Shown: positions 33,314 to 45,800, counted from the stretch's first letter. The stretch is DNA of 64,000 nt from Cladosporium sp. IMV 00045 (GCA_001931905.2 MSJI02000919.1:21507-85506); one strand, 5' to 3'. Translations and numbers: made by a program. The notes: generated by a model from the letters alone, not told the origin.

Positions 33314-34109
33314 ATGTCGCAGCAACATTTGCAACTAAACGACTTGAGCCAGCAGGGTTTCGAAAGCAACAGTGTCGGCGGTCAACACGCCAGGCAGCAC
33401 TTGGGCAATTCCAACTATTCGAGCTCTCACAACGTGATCAACAATTATTACTCCGCCAGTCCACACGGGTCAAACAGAATCCCACAACGCGAGGATGCCG
33501 AGGAGGACCAGGGTCCCGGACCAGTTTTGGATCGCCAGCACATCGGAGGAAGACACCCCAGCTCCCTCAGGAGCTTCGTCCATTCACGAAGTTTTCGACG
33601 ATGGGCGATACCAATCATGATCGTCCTAGTGATCCTTGTCGCAGCTCTCCCGCCTTCGCTGATCCTGACGAACCGAGCGACTGGGTCGTCGGAAAACGAG
33701 TAAGCGTAACCGACTTAAGAGCAGGCGAAGCACAAGCTAAACGATATATAGGGCGGAAGGCTCGTCGACAGACACCACCCGTGATTCCACAACCGCCGAA
33801 GCCTCGCCATCAAGCACACCAACGAACGCGCCCAAAACATCTTCCTCAGGCACAGACACAGCCAGTGATCCATCAAACGCCACGCCAGGAAACACTCTCT
33901 CTTCCAGCCAGTCCACGATCACAGACTTGACCACAGTCTCCCTCCCAAGCGATGATCCGCGCGCCTCAACGTTTTCCACTTTCGTCTGTCAATGGGGATG
34001 CCCCGGGCGACCTTGCGTCTCCGACCAAGACTGCGGCGAGCAACCGCTGGGCACGACGACGGTCCAGATCTGGTGTGTACAGGCGAACAAGACTTGCGCT
34101 ACGCCCTGA
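33314..34109 (+). CDS. Single-pass membrane protein with cytosolic HRAM-like motif and outer Cys-rich domain
   Basis: Two exons, 33,314-33,699 and 33,752-34,109, with a 52-bp intron (GTAAGC, branch GCTAAAC, TATAG); 247 residues. No N-terminal signal peptide. Residues 16-33 read FESNSVGGQHARQHLGNS, then comes a Gln/Asn/Tyr-rich stretch (HNVINNYY). Positive residues (RSFRR) precede a membrane segment at 97-119 (WAIPIMIVLVILVAALPPS), predicting N-in/C-out topology. The outer part is a Ser/Thr-rich, probably O-glycosylated stalk with N-glycosylation sites (NAT, NKT). It ends in a short domain with six Cys between FVCQWGCPGRPC and NKTCATP. The tail motif matches the first repeat of the divergent neighbour in spacing. 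I know no named family for the whole protein; a sensor role is inference. Confidence 0.75.
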
Positions 34110-34328
34110 TGACACCGGAGCGTATTGAACTTGCAAGAGGTGGAGTTTTGAGGCAGTGTATGTATTGTAGAAGAGTATAGCTGAAAGCATGGTGGGATCC
34201 GACGTCCCATATTCGGACAAGCAAGTTTGTCCCTACATGTCAACACGACACCATGCAGAGCCATATGACCGCTACCCGCATTGTTCAAAGATTCCCTCTA
34301 AAGACAAGAAGGGACCGCAATCTACTTC

Positions 34329-35750
34329 TCACCTCCCCTTCTTCCACTCCAACACCCTATTTCCAGCCTCCACCAGATAAAAATCCCCATAACTCAGTCC
34401 GGTGTCGAAATTCTTCGGCTCCGCTTGCGGATTATTGTTACTCGTCGCATGCATCAGAACTCCCTCAAACCCCCTCGACTCGCTCGTGTTGGCAGGCGTG
34501 TCGAGGCCCGTCTCCGCGCCCAGCGCAGGACTGTCCGCGAAACTGATCTCGCCGGCGAGCGAGAGCGAGATGCTCGAGGAGAGGAGGGAGAGGGCGGAGG
34601 CGCGGTAGTTGCGCTGTTTGCCCTTTTGCCTCAGCTTCTTGCTCTGGCGGTGGGCGGAGCGGTCTGGTTTGCTAGAAGCGGATTTCTCAAGCTGCTCTTG
34701 CAGCAAGATCATCCCGCTGGCGGCAATGCTCGCCGCACTGCTATCGCGCGGCGTGACGCCGGGCAGCTCCTCAGCGTCGAAGTCCCAGAACGGCAGCCCG
34801 TCTTCGGGGAGGTGGTCGATGAACCAATCCGCCATGCGGCGGGCGGTGCGCAGGTAGGCTTCGTCGCCGGTGAGAGAGTAGAATTCTGCGAAACCGTAAA
34901 ACCCCCACGCCTGGCCGCGGGCCCAGGTGCTGTTGTCCGCGAGGCCTTGGGCGGTGCGGCAGGTGTAGACGGCGCCGGAGGTGGCGCTGTAGTCGCAGAC
35001 GTGGAAGGAGGAGCCGTCGGGGCGGATGTGGTGGGTCATTGTTTTGTCGGCGTGCGAGACGGCGATGGACAGGAGGGTGGTGTTGTGCGTGTAGGTTGAG
35101 GCGCTGCGGGCGAGGAGGGCGAGGTTCATCATGTTGTCGATTATTACTAGGACGGAGTCGGGGTGGGAGCAGCGGGAGAAGGGGGAGGTGGAGTTTTCGG
35201 CGCAGTCCCAGGATCTGATGATGCCGGCGCCGGGTTCGAAGCGGGCGGCGAGGTTGAGGGACATGTTGTGTAGGACTGGCAGGTAGGTGTCTTCGTTGAG
35301 GATTTGCATGGCGCTTTCGAAGGGTTTGGCTAGGAAGCCGAGATCGTGGGTGTTGGTGAGGTTGATGTTGGTCTGCAGAGGGTCTGTCCATGCTTTTGCC
35401 ATTGCCAGCCATTCTTCTGGTGAGGGCTCGTGGGGGTAGTCATCTCGGGGTGCTAGATCGATCCTTCTACGGTATGCCTGCCACAATGAGTCCGGGTAGA
35501 ATCCAGACGTCCATCCTGATGCGTCTGTTTTGACGTACGCTCCTGGAAGGACGCCATCCTCTTGAGGCGTGTTGTTGTATGCTCCTTGAGTGAAGTGTGG
35601 CCATCCATGCTCGTCTCCCAAGGTCGGAGGTCCGGTCAATGCAATCCGCCACAGACGTGCATATACGTTCTCGGCGAACATTGCGCCGAGTTCATCGGGT
35701 GCCGCCCAAGAGACTCCGGTACAGTAAAGCAGGAGAAGGTTGGTTCTCAT
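34329..35750 (-). CDS. Secreted glycoside hydrolase family 88 (unsaturated glucuronyl hydrolase)
   Basis: Single exon, 473 residues, with a signal peptide (LLLLYCTGVSWA). An alpha/alpha-barrel enzyme that removes unsaturated uronic acids left by polysaccharide lyases. Family landmarks are WTSGFYPDSLW (about 80-90), THDLGF with Asp136, IIDNMMNL with Asp205 (the two acids known to be catalytic in bacterial GH88) and WARGQAWGFYGFAEFY (about 276-291). The C-terminal NFDTGLSYGDFYLVEA also fits. Residues about 352-380 form a very basic low-complexity insertion (KPDRSAHRQSKKLRQKGKQ) between two helices where family members are normally short. The gene ends 219 bp from the receptor-like gene, tail to tail. 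Confidence 0.88.
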   Translation of the reverse strand: MRTNLLLLYCTGVSWAAPDELGAMFAENVYARLWRIALTGPPTLGDEHGWPHFTQGAYNNTPQEDGVLPGAYVKTDASGWTSGFYPDSLWQAYRRRIDLAPRDDYPHEPSPEEWLAMAKAWTDPLQTNINLTNTHDLGFLAKPFESAMQILNEDTYLPVLHNMSLNLAARFEPGAGIIRSWDCAENSTSPFSRCSHPDSVLVIIDNMMNLALLARSASTYTHNTTLLSIAVSHADKTMTHHIRPDGSSFHVCDYSATSGAVYTCRTAQGLADNSTWARGQAWGFYGFAEFYSLTGDEAYLRTARRMADWFIDHLPEDGLPFWDFDAEELPGVTPRDSSAASIAASGMILLQEQLEKSASSKPDRSAHRQSKKLRQKGKQRNYRASALSLLSSSISLSLAGEISFADSPALGAETGLDTPANTSESRGFEGVLMHATSNNNPQAEPKNFDTGLSYGDFYLVEAGNRVLEWKKGR

Positions 35751-38131
35751 GGCTGCAATTGCGTTGGTTGATAGAATGAGATGTCTCTCGAAACACCGTG
35801 ACTGCCATTGCAGGCATACGACCTCATCGATCTAATATAAAGACAGCGAAAACAATCATCGAGAGATCTGCAATTCGAGCGCAACCTTCTCCGCACTTTG
35901 ATTCAAGAGAAGGCATGTTTATTGATGGGATATTTCTGAACCACAGCATGCTTCTTGGATATTCGGGTGAACTGAGTCCGCAGGTCAGCACTTAGGCCTT
36001 TTGATAACTTCCATTCCCATTTCATAAGTCCAGGCGAGAAGGTAACAGGCAGTACGGGTTGTGAGGCTTTGAATTGAAGGCAAGAAGTTGACTCGCCTGG
36101 AAGAATTCAGCGGCAGCTCCGAACAACTTAGACCTCGATGACATGCCAGACCAGGACTCTCATCTCGACTTGCTAATGCCTGTTCCTGAGCAATAAAGCA
36201 ATACTCCGCATCGTTCTCGTGTTCCGCGGACATGCGAGCGTCGGTGGCTGGTCTCTCTCGGCGTAGACTTGGCCATTGAGCACAGCGTCTCGCTGACAGC
36301 AGCAGACGAGAATGCCATGCAGCTTGAGAGTCCACCCAAGACGCATGATTATTCATACCAGATGAACGCAAGCGGATACCGCAGCAAGCATGTTCCTGGC
36401 GATCATGCTAGAAGTGACCAGGAACCAGTAAGCAGTACGACGTTCACCTACATGTACTTCCTACCTTCTGGAAGCACACGCGACCCGGCAAACGGCTTCA
36501 GTTGACTTTTTGAGGCTTTCGGCACGTCATACTTTGGAGGTATGACGATGGATTCGTATACTGTTGTTAAATATATACACACGTACCGAGCATGTATAAT
36601 CTATTGAAGTTCCATCACTCAAATACATTACCTAGGTAAGCATTGTAGGAGAAACAGAACCCCCTCCCTGCCGTACCACCACCCAAGGGCTCGCTTAGGC
36701 CATCTCCGCGACACCGAACAACACCCGATCGTGAGTCTGCAGACGCCCCAAAAATCCACCTTCCACATCCAGGTCCACGGAAGAGGAGAGGGCATCACAT
36801 GCACACATGCGGTAAAGCTACTTCCCCCCGACATCCGCGCGTGAGTTTGCTGTGGAATCTTGCGCAAAAGACCACATTCCATTTTCGGCGGTCAGGCATC
36901 GTGACATGCTTTCTTTTTTTGCTCTTACTCGCTCGCTCTCGCTCCGCCAAGTGCCGCCGTCCCTCCGTCCACCGCCGCTGGGGGCTGTTTCTGCAGGCGC
37001 CGTGTGACCTTCGGGAAATCGTACGAGGTCTCTCGGGCGTTTGTCTTGACCGCGTGCATGTAGAGATGTGCTGGCTGCTTATAAAGAAGTGGCATGTGGC
37101 TCATGGGTAGGTGGAGGTTTTGATGCTTTTCTTTCTCGTTCTGTTTGTCGCTCCATACCAAGGACACTTTGCTTCATCCTCAATAACATCGACATCACCT
37201 CGCCAAAAACAAAGCCATTTCTTGTGAAATCAAATACGACACGCATCGCCGCATACGAATGTCCGCCAGTGACAGCATTGTTCTCGGATCACACTGCCGT
37301 TGCCAACTACTATCGTCGGAACAATGCTGCCCCTAATCCCCGTCGTGGTCCTGGCCTACGCCGCTCTCTACCTCTTCACCTGAGATCAGCCATCACTTCT
37401 ATACTCTGGAACATGACCACGAAGTAAACTACGAAACATGACGTAGCACCACCGCTACCACCACCACTACCGCCATAGCAAGGCCATTCCCGGTGCCAGA
37501 TCCCACGCGACACATCCCACGCGACACATCCCATCCACGCCACTCCCGCACAGCCCTCGACAGGACATTATCAGCCGCTGCCACCATTGCTTCACCATGA
37601 GCACTGCGAGTAAGATTCTCGATGTGTAGGCACATCCAGGATGTCCCTAGTGGGCGGACCGAAATCTGCACGCCGGGCCGGGGAAGGTGGTATGCTGCTC
37701 TGCCATCTCGCCGCCGGCAGATCTGTCTTGCAGGCCTTGAAGGTGCTTGGCGCCACTACCATGGAGGATCGAAGGTCATTCGCACCGCGCACGCTGTTTG
37801 GCGTGATGATGAAGTTGAGCTACGGGGCTCAAGATGTGAAGAAGGAAATCGGGCGTGAGAAGTGGCGCTCTACGGAGCAAGCTCAGGCATGTTCGAGCTA
37901 CGTTTCCGTGATCAAGAGCTCGTAACGTGCATGCATGCATGAGATGGGTGACGAGAGCGGCTTGATATCTTTGGCTGCAAGAAGACGAGGAAGAAAGGGA
38001 GAGTTGCTCGAGGAGTCGTGTTGATTGTTCGTGGCTATTTATGTTTCATTCATATGCTACGAACAATGCATTTTTGCTTTCTCACCCTCACACGTTTCAT
38101 CGTGCTGCGAGAGCGAGGTCAAGCGCTGCGT
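35751..38131. other. Gene-free stretch of 2.4 kb
   Basis: Many short open frames, none above 120 codons with any domain or splice pattern. It contains promoter sequence of the GH88 gene at its left end and the 3' UTR of the protease gene at its right end. Confidence 0.35.
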
Positions 38132-40121
38132 TTACTTGTGGAAAGCCGCCTTGACCAGCTGGCCGAAGTTCTAAAAAAGATATCAAACGTTAGCCCAGAT
38201 CAACCCAAGAGAACAATCAAAAAAACCAACAAAAAAACTCACCGGAGTGCCCCAACCAGTAACAGCATCCCAGCCCTTCTGCGCCGGGAAACCCGTCGTA
38301 TTACACCCATAACTCGACCCGATCGTCACATCCGTGAAAGTCTTGTAAGCCTTTCCATAAATCCACGGATTCAAGAACCCCAGCGGCTTCTTCCCCTCAG
38401 CGAGCAAAGCATCATTAACAAGCGCAATGACAGCCGCGAACGTTGGGCTGGAAGCCGACGTGCCGCCCACGGTGCGGACGCCGCCGGCCCAGACGATCAC
38501 GTCGTGGTTGCCCTGGGCTGCGACGTCGGGGTAGGCGCGGCCGGTTTTGTTGTACAGCCCGTCAAATTGGCCGGAGAGGCTGCGGATGTAGGTGTTGACA
38601 GTGCTTTGCTGGTAGGTGGGCGCGGAGAAGTAGTTGCTGAAGCCCGCGCCGGAGGCGAAGCGCTCGACGGCCGTTTCGGGGGCGAAGTTGGCCGTGCCGC
38701 CGACGGAGGTTACCCACGGGCAGGAGGTGGGGAAGTTCTGGTTGGGGTTCAGGTTAGCATTGGATGGGTGGTGGGAGTAGGGAAAGGTGGGATTGAGGAC
38801 GACTTACAGGCAAAAATTGGGTGTGGTTGCGGCCGTCGTTGGTCAGGCAAGTGCCATCTGCACCAACACCGGCATCACCAGAAGAAACGAGGTATGAGAT
38901 GCCACGGGCACCGAGCTGGGCGAAACCGGCGCAAACACGCTTGGCGTAGGAGTATGGGATGGTCTGCTCGTCATCGCCGTATGAGCTGCTGATAACGTAC
39001 GGCAGGTCGTCCTGCGCTAGCGCGTAGTTGAGGAATTCGAGGTATGGCTCGTTGGTGTTGCTCGGCGTGCTGATGCTGGGCTTGAACGGTGGCATACCGC
39101 CGGTGTTGTAGGCCTTCATCTTGGTGGGATAGCTGATGCCGAGGACAAGCTGGGCGTCGAGATTGCCCTCAACGTCGATTCCAGACTCCCGCACTTGCGA
39201 GACGTTGGGACCCTGGTAGTTGGCTCCGTTGTTGATGATCTCGAATTCGAAGTCGTTCGCTGCACCAGCGGCTTCTGGGCGGAAGGCCTTGAGGAACTGA
39301 GCAGCATCGTCACGGCGGCTGGTCTCGTTTAGGTAGTTGTTGATACCGATGCTGTTCTTGTCCACAGCCTTCGCCTTGTAGTCAATGGTGCCGTAGAGAG
39401 TTCTCAGGCAGTCGAGCGTGGTGAAGCTGACATTGCAGAATGATGGGTCGCTCACATCGCCGCCTTTGCCGTGGTGTTCGCCATACTGGTGCTTGCCAGT
39501 GTGCTCCCACCATGACTGGGTGCCTTCTTCCTGGTTGTCCAGGACCGGGCCGGAGTTCTTAGCCACGGCCTCGCCTCTGGGCTTGAAGAAAGAGGTGGTG
39601 GGTTGCACGACTTCGATATGCTCGTGCAAGTGAGCAGGGAGAGACCACTCAGGCGCGCGGGAAACAGAGTGGCCATCGCGGTGCTCAAACTTTGTGTAAC
39701 TGGTCTTGAGGAGCTCTTCGGCCTTCTCAATGGGGACCACAATGGAGATCCAGTCTTTGGCTGGAGAGTAGTCGATGTCGTCAACGCCGTGCTCCATCAA
39801 CCAACTGTGGACTTGAGAGATGCTGTCATCATGCGGACGAACAATATCCGCGATCTCAGCAGCAGTGAGGTGCTGGCCGTATCTCTCATGGCTTGGATCC
39901 GAGACCTCGATGAGGTGACGCTCGACGAGACCTTCGTTGCGCTGCTTGAGGCCTATCTGCAGGTTGATAGAGTCTCTTTTGTTGGCCGGGCCGGTTGCTG
40001 TCCAGGCTTGAGGAACAGCGTGGCGCTCCTTGACAACATAGTTCTCAGAGGATGTGGTTGGAAGCGCTTTGACGCCGACGAGAGCAGCAGCAGCACAGAG
40101 GGCAACCTTGAGGCTCGCCAT
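38132..40121 (-). CDS. Secreted tripeptidyl peptidase, sedolisin family S53
   Basis: Three exons, 38,808-40,121, 38,243-38,737 and 38,132-38,170 (last exon 13 codons including stop), giving 615 residues. Signal peptide (LCAAAALVGVKAL), then an activation-type prodomain to about residue 200, then the subtilisin-like catalytic domain. Catalytic residues visible: Glu318 and Asp322 in ESGIDVEGNLDAQ, the oxyanion Asp near 383 in SSYGDDEQT, and Ser532 in GGTSASSP. The calcium-site region GWDAVTGWGTP lies at the end of exon 2. These enzymes cut tripeptides from protein N-termini at acid pH outside the cell. Intron sites are GTAAGT and GTGAGT with CTAAC branch sites. Nothing appears broken. Confidence 0.95.
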
Positions 40122-41365
40122 TCTCCAAGAGTCGCGCCGGCAAGCGTAATGAAGAAGTGTGGTTGTGAAGGAAGCTCAATGGCAGATAGAAGGCGGTTGT
40201 GAAGACGGCCACCAGTATTTATTTCATGACCAAGCTCTTCCAAGCTTGCTCAAGCTCTCTCGCGCAAGGCAGGCAAGACCGGCACCACAAGGCAGGGCAC
40301 GCGATCGGCTGGTGTCAAGCAAGCGAAGCAAAATGCTTAGCATATTGTGGTAGCGTTGCATATCGCATATAGAGTGTCGGCGATCCCGCCGGATAAGGAA
40401 GGTGTCACTATAGCCCGAGTCTCTTATCGCGGTGTTGATCGTTGGGGTCGAGCAAATTCGCCGAAACAAAATCTACAACACCATCTCCAGCTGGCATTCA
40501 ATAACTCTGCTACTATAATCACATAAAAGATACTTTGCGGTAACATACTCGAGACAAAAGCAAGATCAGATCAATCAAGCAGCAAGGAACGCGATAGATC
40601 ATGCAGGAGGAATAAAGCCTGCCCTGACCACCTCCAACGGTGGCCCACAAACGGAACGTTTGTGGCGGGTCTTCACCCTTGAGCCGGACTGGGATCCAAG
40701 CTTGTCTGATACCGAGGTTCGCGAGGCAACATTCCTCACCTTCCCATCGAGGATAGATGGGGTGACATGCGATACGACCTGCCTCTTACATATCATCTAG
40801 CAAAAGCGAGAGTGTCGTACAATACATATTCGATATTGGTCCTAGGCCACCTGCAGTCCACCACTTGCGACAATGGACAAAACCATGAGGAAGGTCGCTA
40901 CGAACATAATATACGAGGCTTGTTAGTGAGAGTGGATTTCATGTTCCTGGAGCACACAACTCCTTCCTCTCTTTTCCTTTTCGACTTTAGCACCGAGCAT
41001 TAATGCTCAAGTACTGTCATGCACCTTGACAAGTTCCTCGAATGACCAAGACGAACGACAGAATATGAATGCTCCCCATGCTCATCATAAAATCCTCCCG
41101 ACCCATTGCTAGATGCCCAATAATCTCGAGATATACTGCTCTACACATACCAGAGAAAAATCTGGATCAATCCTTTCACTCTTCAAACCACATCCATGTG
41201 CACGCACTCCAGATGTCCTCCTCTTCTCTCCAAGAGATGACGTCAAGGTGAACAAATGAGACGAGACCTTGGTGATGAAACAGAACTTGTGCTTACATGC
41301 CACAGGTAGAGTACTCACAGAAACTGTATAAAAACAAGAATCCCCGCCTACAAACTTCAAACAAA
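40122..41365. other. Intergenic between divergent genes
   Basis: 1.2 kb carrying the promoters of the protease and GFA genes. No gene or repeat recognised. Confidence 0.4.
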
Positions 41366-41850
41366 ATGCCCACAACAAAAGGTCGCTGCCTCTGCGGCCA
41401 GGTCCAAGTACGCCCTCAACCATCAAGGTGGCCATCCGTTCCCTCCATCATTACGAACTGACCCACCCCAACCCACAGGTCAAAGTAACCACCCCTCTAT
41501 CCTCAGTCTCCAGCCTCATCTGCCACTGCGCAAACTGCAAACGTCGCTCCGGCGGCGTGGCCTCCTACGCCTTCATGATCCCCAAGCAGCACGTCGAGAT
41601 CTCAGGCGAGAGCCACGTCAACCACAGCGATCCGCACACGAGCTCCGGCAAGCCGATGCAGAGGAGCATGTGTGCTGCCTGCGGCAGTCCGGTGCGGATT
41701 ATTGAGGGCCATGCGCCGGATGTGTGGTGTTTGCAGTATGGCCTTTTCGCGGATGAGGTTGAGTTGCCGAAACCGAAGTTGGAGCTGTTTAGGAGTAAGG
41801 CTTGTGCTTGGATGGGGGTTGTGGGTGAGGATGTGAAGGAGACGCAGTGA
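41366..41850 (+). CDS. GFA/CENP-V-type zinc protein
   Basis: Two exons, 41,366-41,407 and 41,479-41,850, with a GTACGC donor and a CACAG acceptor; 137 residues. It has the zinc-binding pattern of the glutathione-dependent formaldehyde-activating enzyme (Mss4-like) fold: CLCGQV at the start, then CHCANCKRRSGG, then CAACGSPVR. Family members act in formaldehyde-glutathione adduct handling, but many fungal paralogues have no known substrate, so an enzymatic role here is tentative. The first zinc motif is split by the intron. Confidence 0.85.
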
Positions 41851-42856
41851 GGAGTTCTGTAAGATGGTCTTCTGTCATGTCGCTTTTGTAGACCGAGCTT
41901 CAAAGCGAACGAGGAGCGATGAGGCCTTTGCCACGGGGAGCTACGGTATACGATATGCTATGGAAGAGGTCGGAGCCGGCCGCATGAGACCTTTGAATTA
42001 AGTGCTCGAGGATGGATGTATGCTAAAGGATTTTATGCGTTGCAGTAGCTCTAAGCACTTCAGCCTACTAGGAGGTATTTCAGAGGCCGCAGCTTGAACA
42101 TAATGACACTCCAGCTCTTTCTATAAGCGAGTTCCTTCTGGCAACATGAGAGCACAAGCTATTGTTGCCGAGTCTCGCACAATAAGCTTGAATCCCTCAG
42201 AATCGTCCCACGATCCCCTTCAAATCATCCAGCAACCACAGCAGAACAAATAGCCCAGAGCAAAATCATAACTCAACACCGGCTTTCCCAATCCATCAAT
42301 CGACGCACATCTGCATCCCCCCGCAAAGCACCTACCATTCCCCCACAGTCTACCAAGACAAACCCCGCGCCATCCAATCCTCCCAAGCCTTCAATCACCA
42401 CAGACATTCGCGGGCGTGTGACCACTTGACCATCCCCCTCAAACAACAACGCGCGCCGCCTTCGCTAGCAAACAATCCCGAGGTTCTGAGAGCGCGTGCA
42501 GCTGGGCGGCCCTCGTCCTAGAGAGCTCTCTGTCCCCCAAAATGGTACCTGATTTGCTTTTTGTAGCTCTACCTCTCCCTGTAACTCACTTCCGCTTTCC
42601 TCTCTTTCTTCATCCCCTGCTTGTGTCACTCGAGGTGTTTGCTTGTTGACCTTCCCCTGCACAACTGCGATACTCGCAGGTCTGACATACGAGGTCGGCG
42701 AACTGCACGCGGCTACCTGCATCTGGCGTGGCAGTGACGCCTCTAGGAGAGCCCTGCAGGTGACAAACAACTCACAAGACATTGTCTGGTCTCATCTGCG
42801 CACCTCGCTCCAATCTTCTTGTCTGCAGGTCAATGATAACCACCTAAGCCGCCACC
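41851..42856. other. Intergenic; promoter and 5' UTR of the transhydrogenase gene
   Basis: About 1 kb. Just before the transhydrogenase ATG the sequence reads GCCGCCACC, an optimal translation-start context. Short open frames upstream on either strand show no domain. Confidence 0.45.
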
Positions 42857-45800
42857 ATGTGGCCCTGTTCGCGACCTTTGCGGTCGCATGTACGCAACTC
42901 ACGCAAAAGATGGATGCCAGCCCCATGCCAGGCCTCAACGAGGCTCTTCCACACATCTCAGAAGTTCTCACAAGGAGCCTCGCAATCCTCCCCTGCCGAT
43001 CCCGAGTCTGTCAAATGCACGCCATACAGCGAGTTGACCATCGGCGTCCCTACCGAGGTCCGCTCAGGCGAGCGGAGAGTGGCCATGACACCGCAGAACG
43101 CCGCACTGCTGCTCAAGAAAGGCTTTAAAGAAGTGCTAATTGAAAACGGCGCGGGCTTTGCGGCGCAGTTTCCAGCCCACGACTATGAAAAAGCAGGCGC
43201 GACACTCGTCAATGCCAGTCGCGTATGGTATGACAGCAACATCATCCTGAAAGTCCGCCCGCCGAGAATCTCCACCAGAGGATTGATCGGTGTGAACAAC
43301 TACCTCGAGGGCTTCCGCGAGGGAGGCGTGATTATCAGTACGCTACAGCCGAATCTCGAAAAGAACAAACCGGTCGTGGACTCGATGGTCAAAAAAGGCT
43401 TGACCAGCTTTGCCATGGACATGATTCCGCGCATCACGCGAGCTCAGTCGTTCGACGTCCTCAGCTCGATGGCGAACATCGCTGGCTACAAAGCCGTGTT
43501 GGAAGCTAGCAACCATTTCGGTCGATATCTGACCGGTCAGACGACAGCTGCGGGTAAGATTCCACCGTGCAAAGTCCTGGTGATTGGTGCCGGCGTCGCA
43601 GGTTTGAGTGCTATCGCCACTGCCAGGCGAATGGGCGCGATAGTGCGAGGCTTTGATACACGTTCTGCAGCTCGGGAGCAAGTCCAATCTCTGGGAGCCG
43701 AGTTCATCGAGGTCGACATCAAAGAGGATGGATCCGGTGGAGGCGGATACGCGAAGGTGATGTCAAAAGAATTCATCGAGGCGGAGATGAAGCTCTTCAT
43801 GGAGCAGTGCAAGGAAGTTGACATGGTCATCACCACGGCTCTCATCCCTGGTCGTCCGGCTCCCACACTGATTACTGAAGAAATGGTATCGGCAATGAAG
43901 CCTGGGTCAGTTGTTGTTGATCTCGCTGCCGAAGCAGGCGGCAACTGCGAGATCACTGTGCCTGGCCAGCTTTCCATGCACAAAGGTGTGACAGTCATTG
44001 GATACACGGATCTTCCTTCCCGGCTGCCAACTCAGGCATCGACGCTGTACTCGAACAACATCACCAAATTCTTGCTCTCGATGTCGCCGAAGGAAAAGCA
44101 TTTCGGCATCGATTTGAACGATGAAGTCGTTCGCAGATCGATCGTCACCCACAACGGCGAGATGGTGCCCGCTCTCCCTCCGATTGCCCCGCCTGCGCCT
44201 CCTGCAGCGAAGCCAGCTGAAGTGGTGAAAGAGGAGGTGAAAGCAGTAACACCTTGGCAGAAGGCAGTCCGCGAGGTGACAACCGTCACGGGTGGTATGG
44301 GAGCCGCTCTCGCGCTTGGAAAGTTCACCGGACCGCTGTTCATGAGCAACTTCTTCACTTTCTCCCTGGCCTCTCTTATCGGTTACCGGGTTGTTTGGGG
44401 CGTCACGCCCGCTCTTCACAGTCCGCTCATGTCTGTCACAAACGCCATTTCAGGTGTTGTGGGCATCGGTGGCTTCTTCATCATGGGTGGTGGATACTTG
44501 CCCCAGACGTTCCCTCAATACATGGGCGCGGCATCCGTACTGATGGCCTTTGTGAACGTGGGCGGAGGCTTTGTCATTTCAAAGCGTATGTTGGACATGT
44601 TCCGCAGACCGACTGACCCGCCTGAGTACATGTGGCTCTACGCGCTGCCTGCTGCGCTCTTTGGCGGAGGCTTCATCGCTGCTGCTAGCACGGGCATGGC
44701 AGGCTTGATCCAGGCTGGTTACCTCGTCAGTAGTATGCTTTGCATTGGATCGTTGAGCGGTCTGGCATCCCAGGCTACTGCCAGAGCGGGCAACATGCTT
44801 GGAATGCTGGGTGTTGGATCTGGCGTGCTGGCGTCGCTGTTGGCAGTTGGATTTACTCCGGAAACTCTTGTACAGTGTCTGGGCGTCGCTGGTATCGGCA
44901 GTTTGCTCGGCGCGTTGATTGGAAGGCGAATTACTCCGACTGATCTTCCCCAGACAGTGGCTGCCCTTCACTCGGTGGTTGGTCTAGCTGCGGTGCTTAC
45001 CAGCGTGGGATCGGTCATGGCCGCGGTCAATCATCTCGACAGTCTGCATATGATCACCGCATATCTTGGGACCTTGATCGGCGGCGTGACATTTACTGGT
45101 TCTATTGTCGCTTTCATGAAGCTCGCTGGCAAGATGTCTTCTAGGCCAACAATCCTTCCAGGCAGGCACCTTGTCAACACATCTCTCTTGGGAGCTAATG
45201 TCGCCACGATGGGCGCTTTCTTGACGATGGCTCCAGGAGCTCCGGGTATCGCTGCGGCATGCTTAGCGGGCAACGCGGCACTGAGCTTCACAAAGGGTTT
45301 CACGACTACAGCAGCAATCGGTGGTGCTGACATGCCCGTCGTCATCACAGTGCTCAACGCTTACTCTGGGTTCGCACTGGTAGCAGAAGGTTTCATGCTG
45401 AACTCGCCTATCCTCACCACTGTTGGTGCACTGATCGGCACGTCTGGTTCGATTCTGTCATACATAATGTGCGTCGCTATGAACAGAAGCCTTACCAACG
45501 TTTTGTTCGGTGGCATTGCACCTCCACCGTCCAACAAGGAAGCCAAGAAGATCGAGGGCGAGATCACCAAGACGACGATAGAAGAGACGGTCGACTCGCT
45601 GAAGAACGCGCAGAAGGTCGTCATCGTCGTGGGATACGGTATGGCAGTAGCTAAGGCGCAGTATCCCATCGCCGAGTTTGTTGCTGGCCTTCGAGCGCAG
45701 GGTATCGACGTGAAGTTTGCCATCCATCCCGTGGCTGGACGAATGCCAGGTCAATGCAACGTGTTGCTTGCCGAAGCGAGCGTCCCTTACGAGATTGTCC

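Noticed and set aside
36269..37925. Short open frames between the GH88 and protease genes
   Set aside because: None exceeds 120 codons and none shows family similarity or splicing.
42643..43128. Open frame overlapping the start of the transhydrogenase gene
   Set aside because: Different frame from a clearly conserved protein that has an optimal start context.
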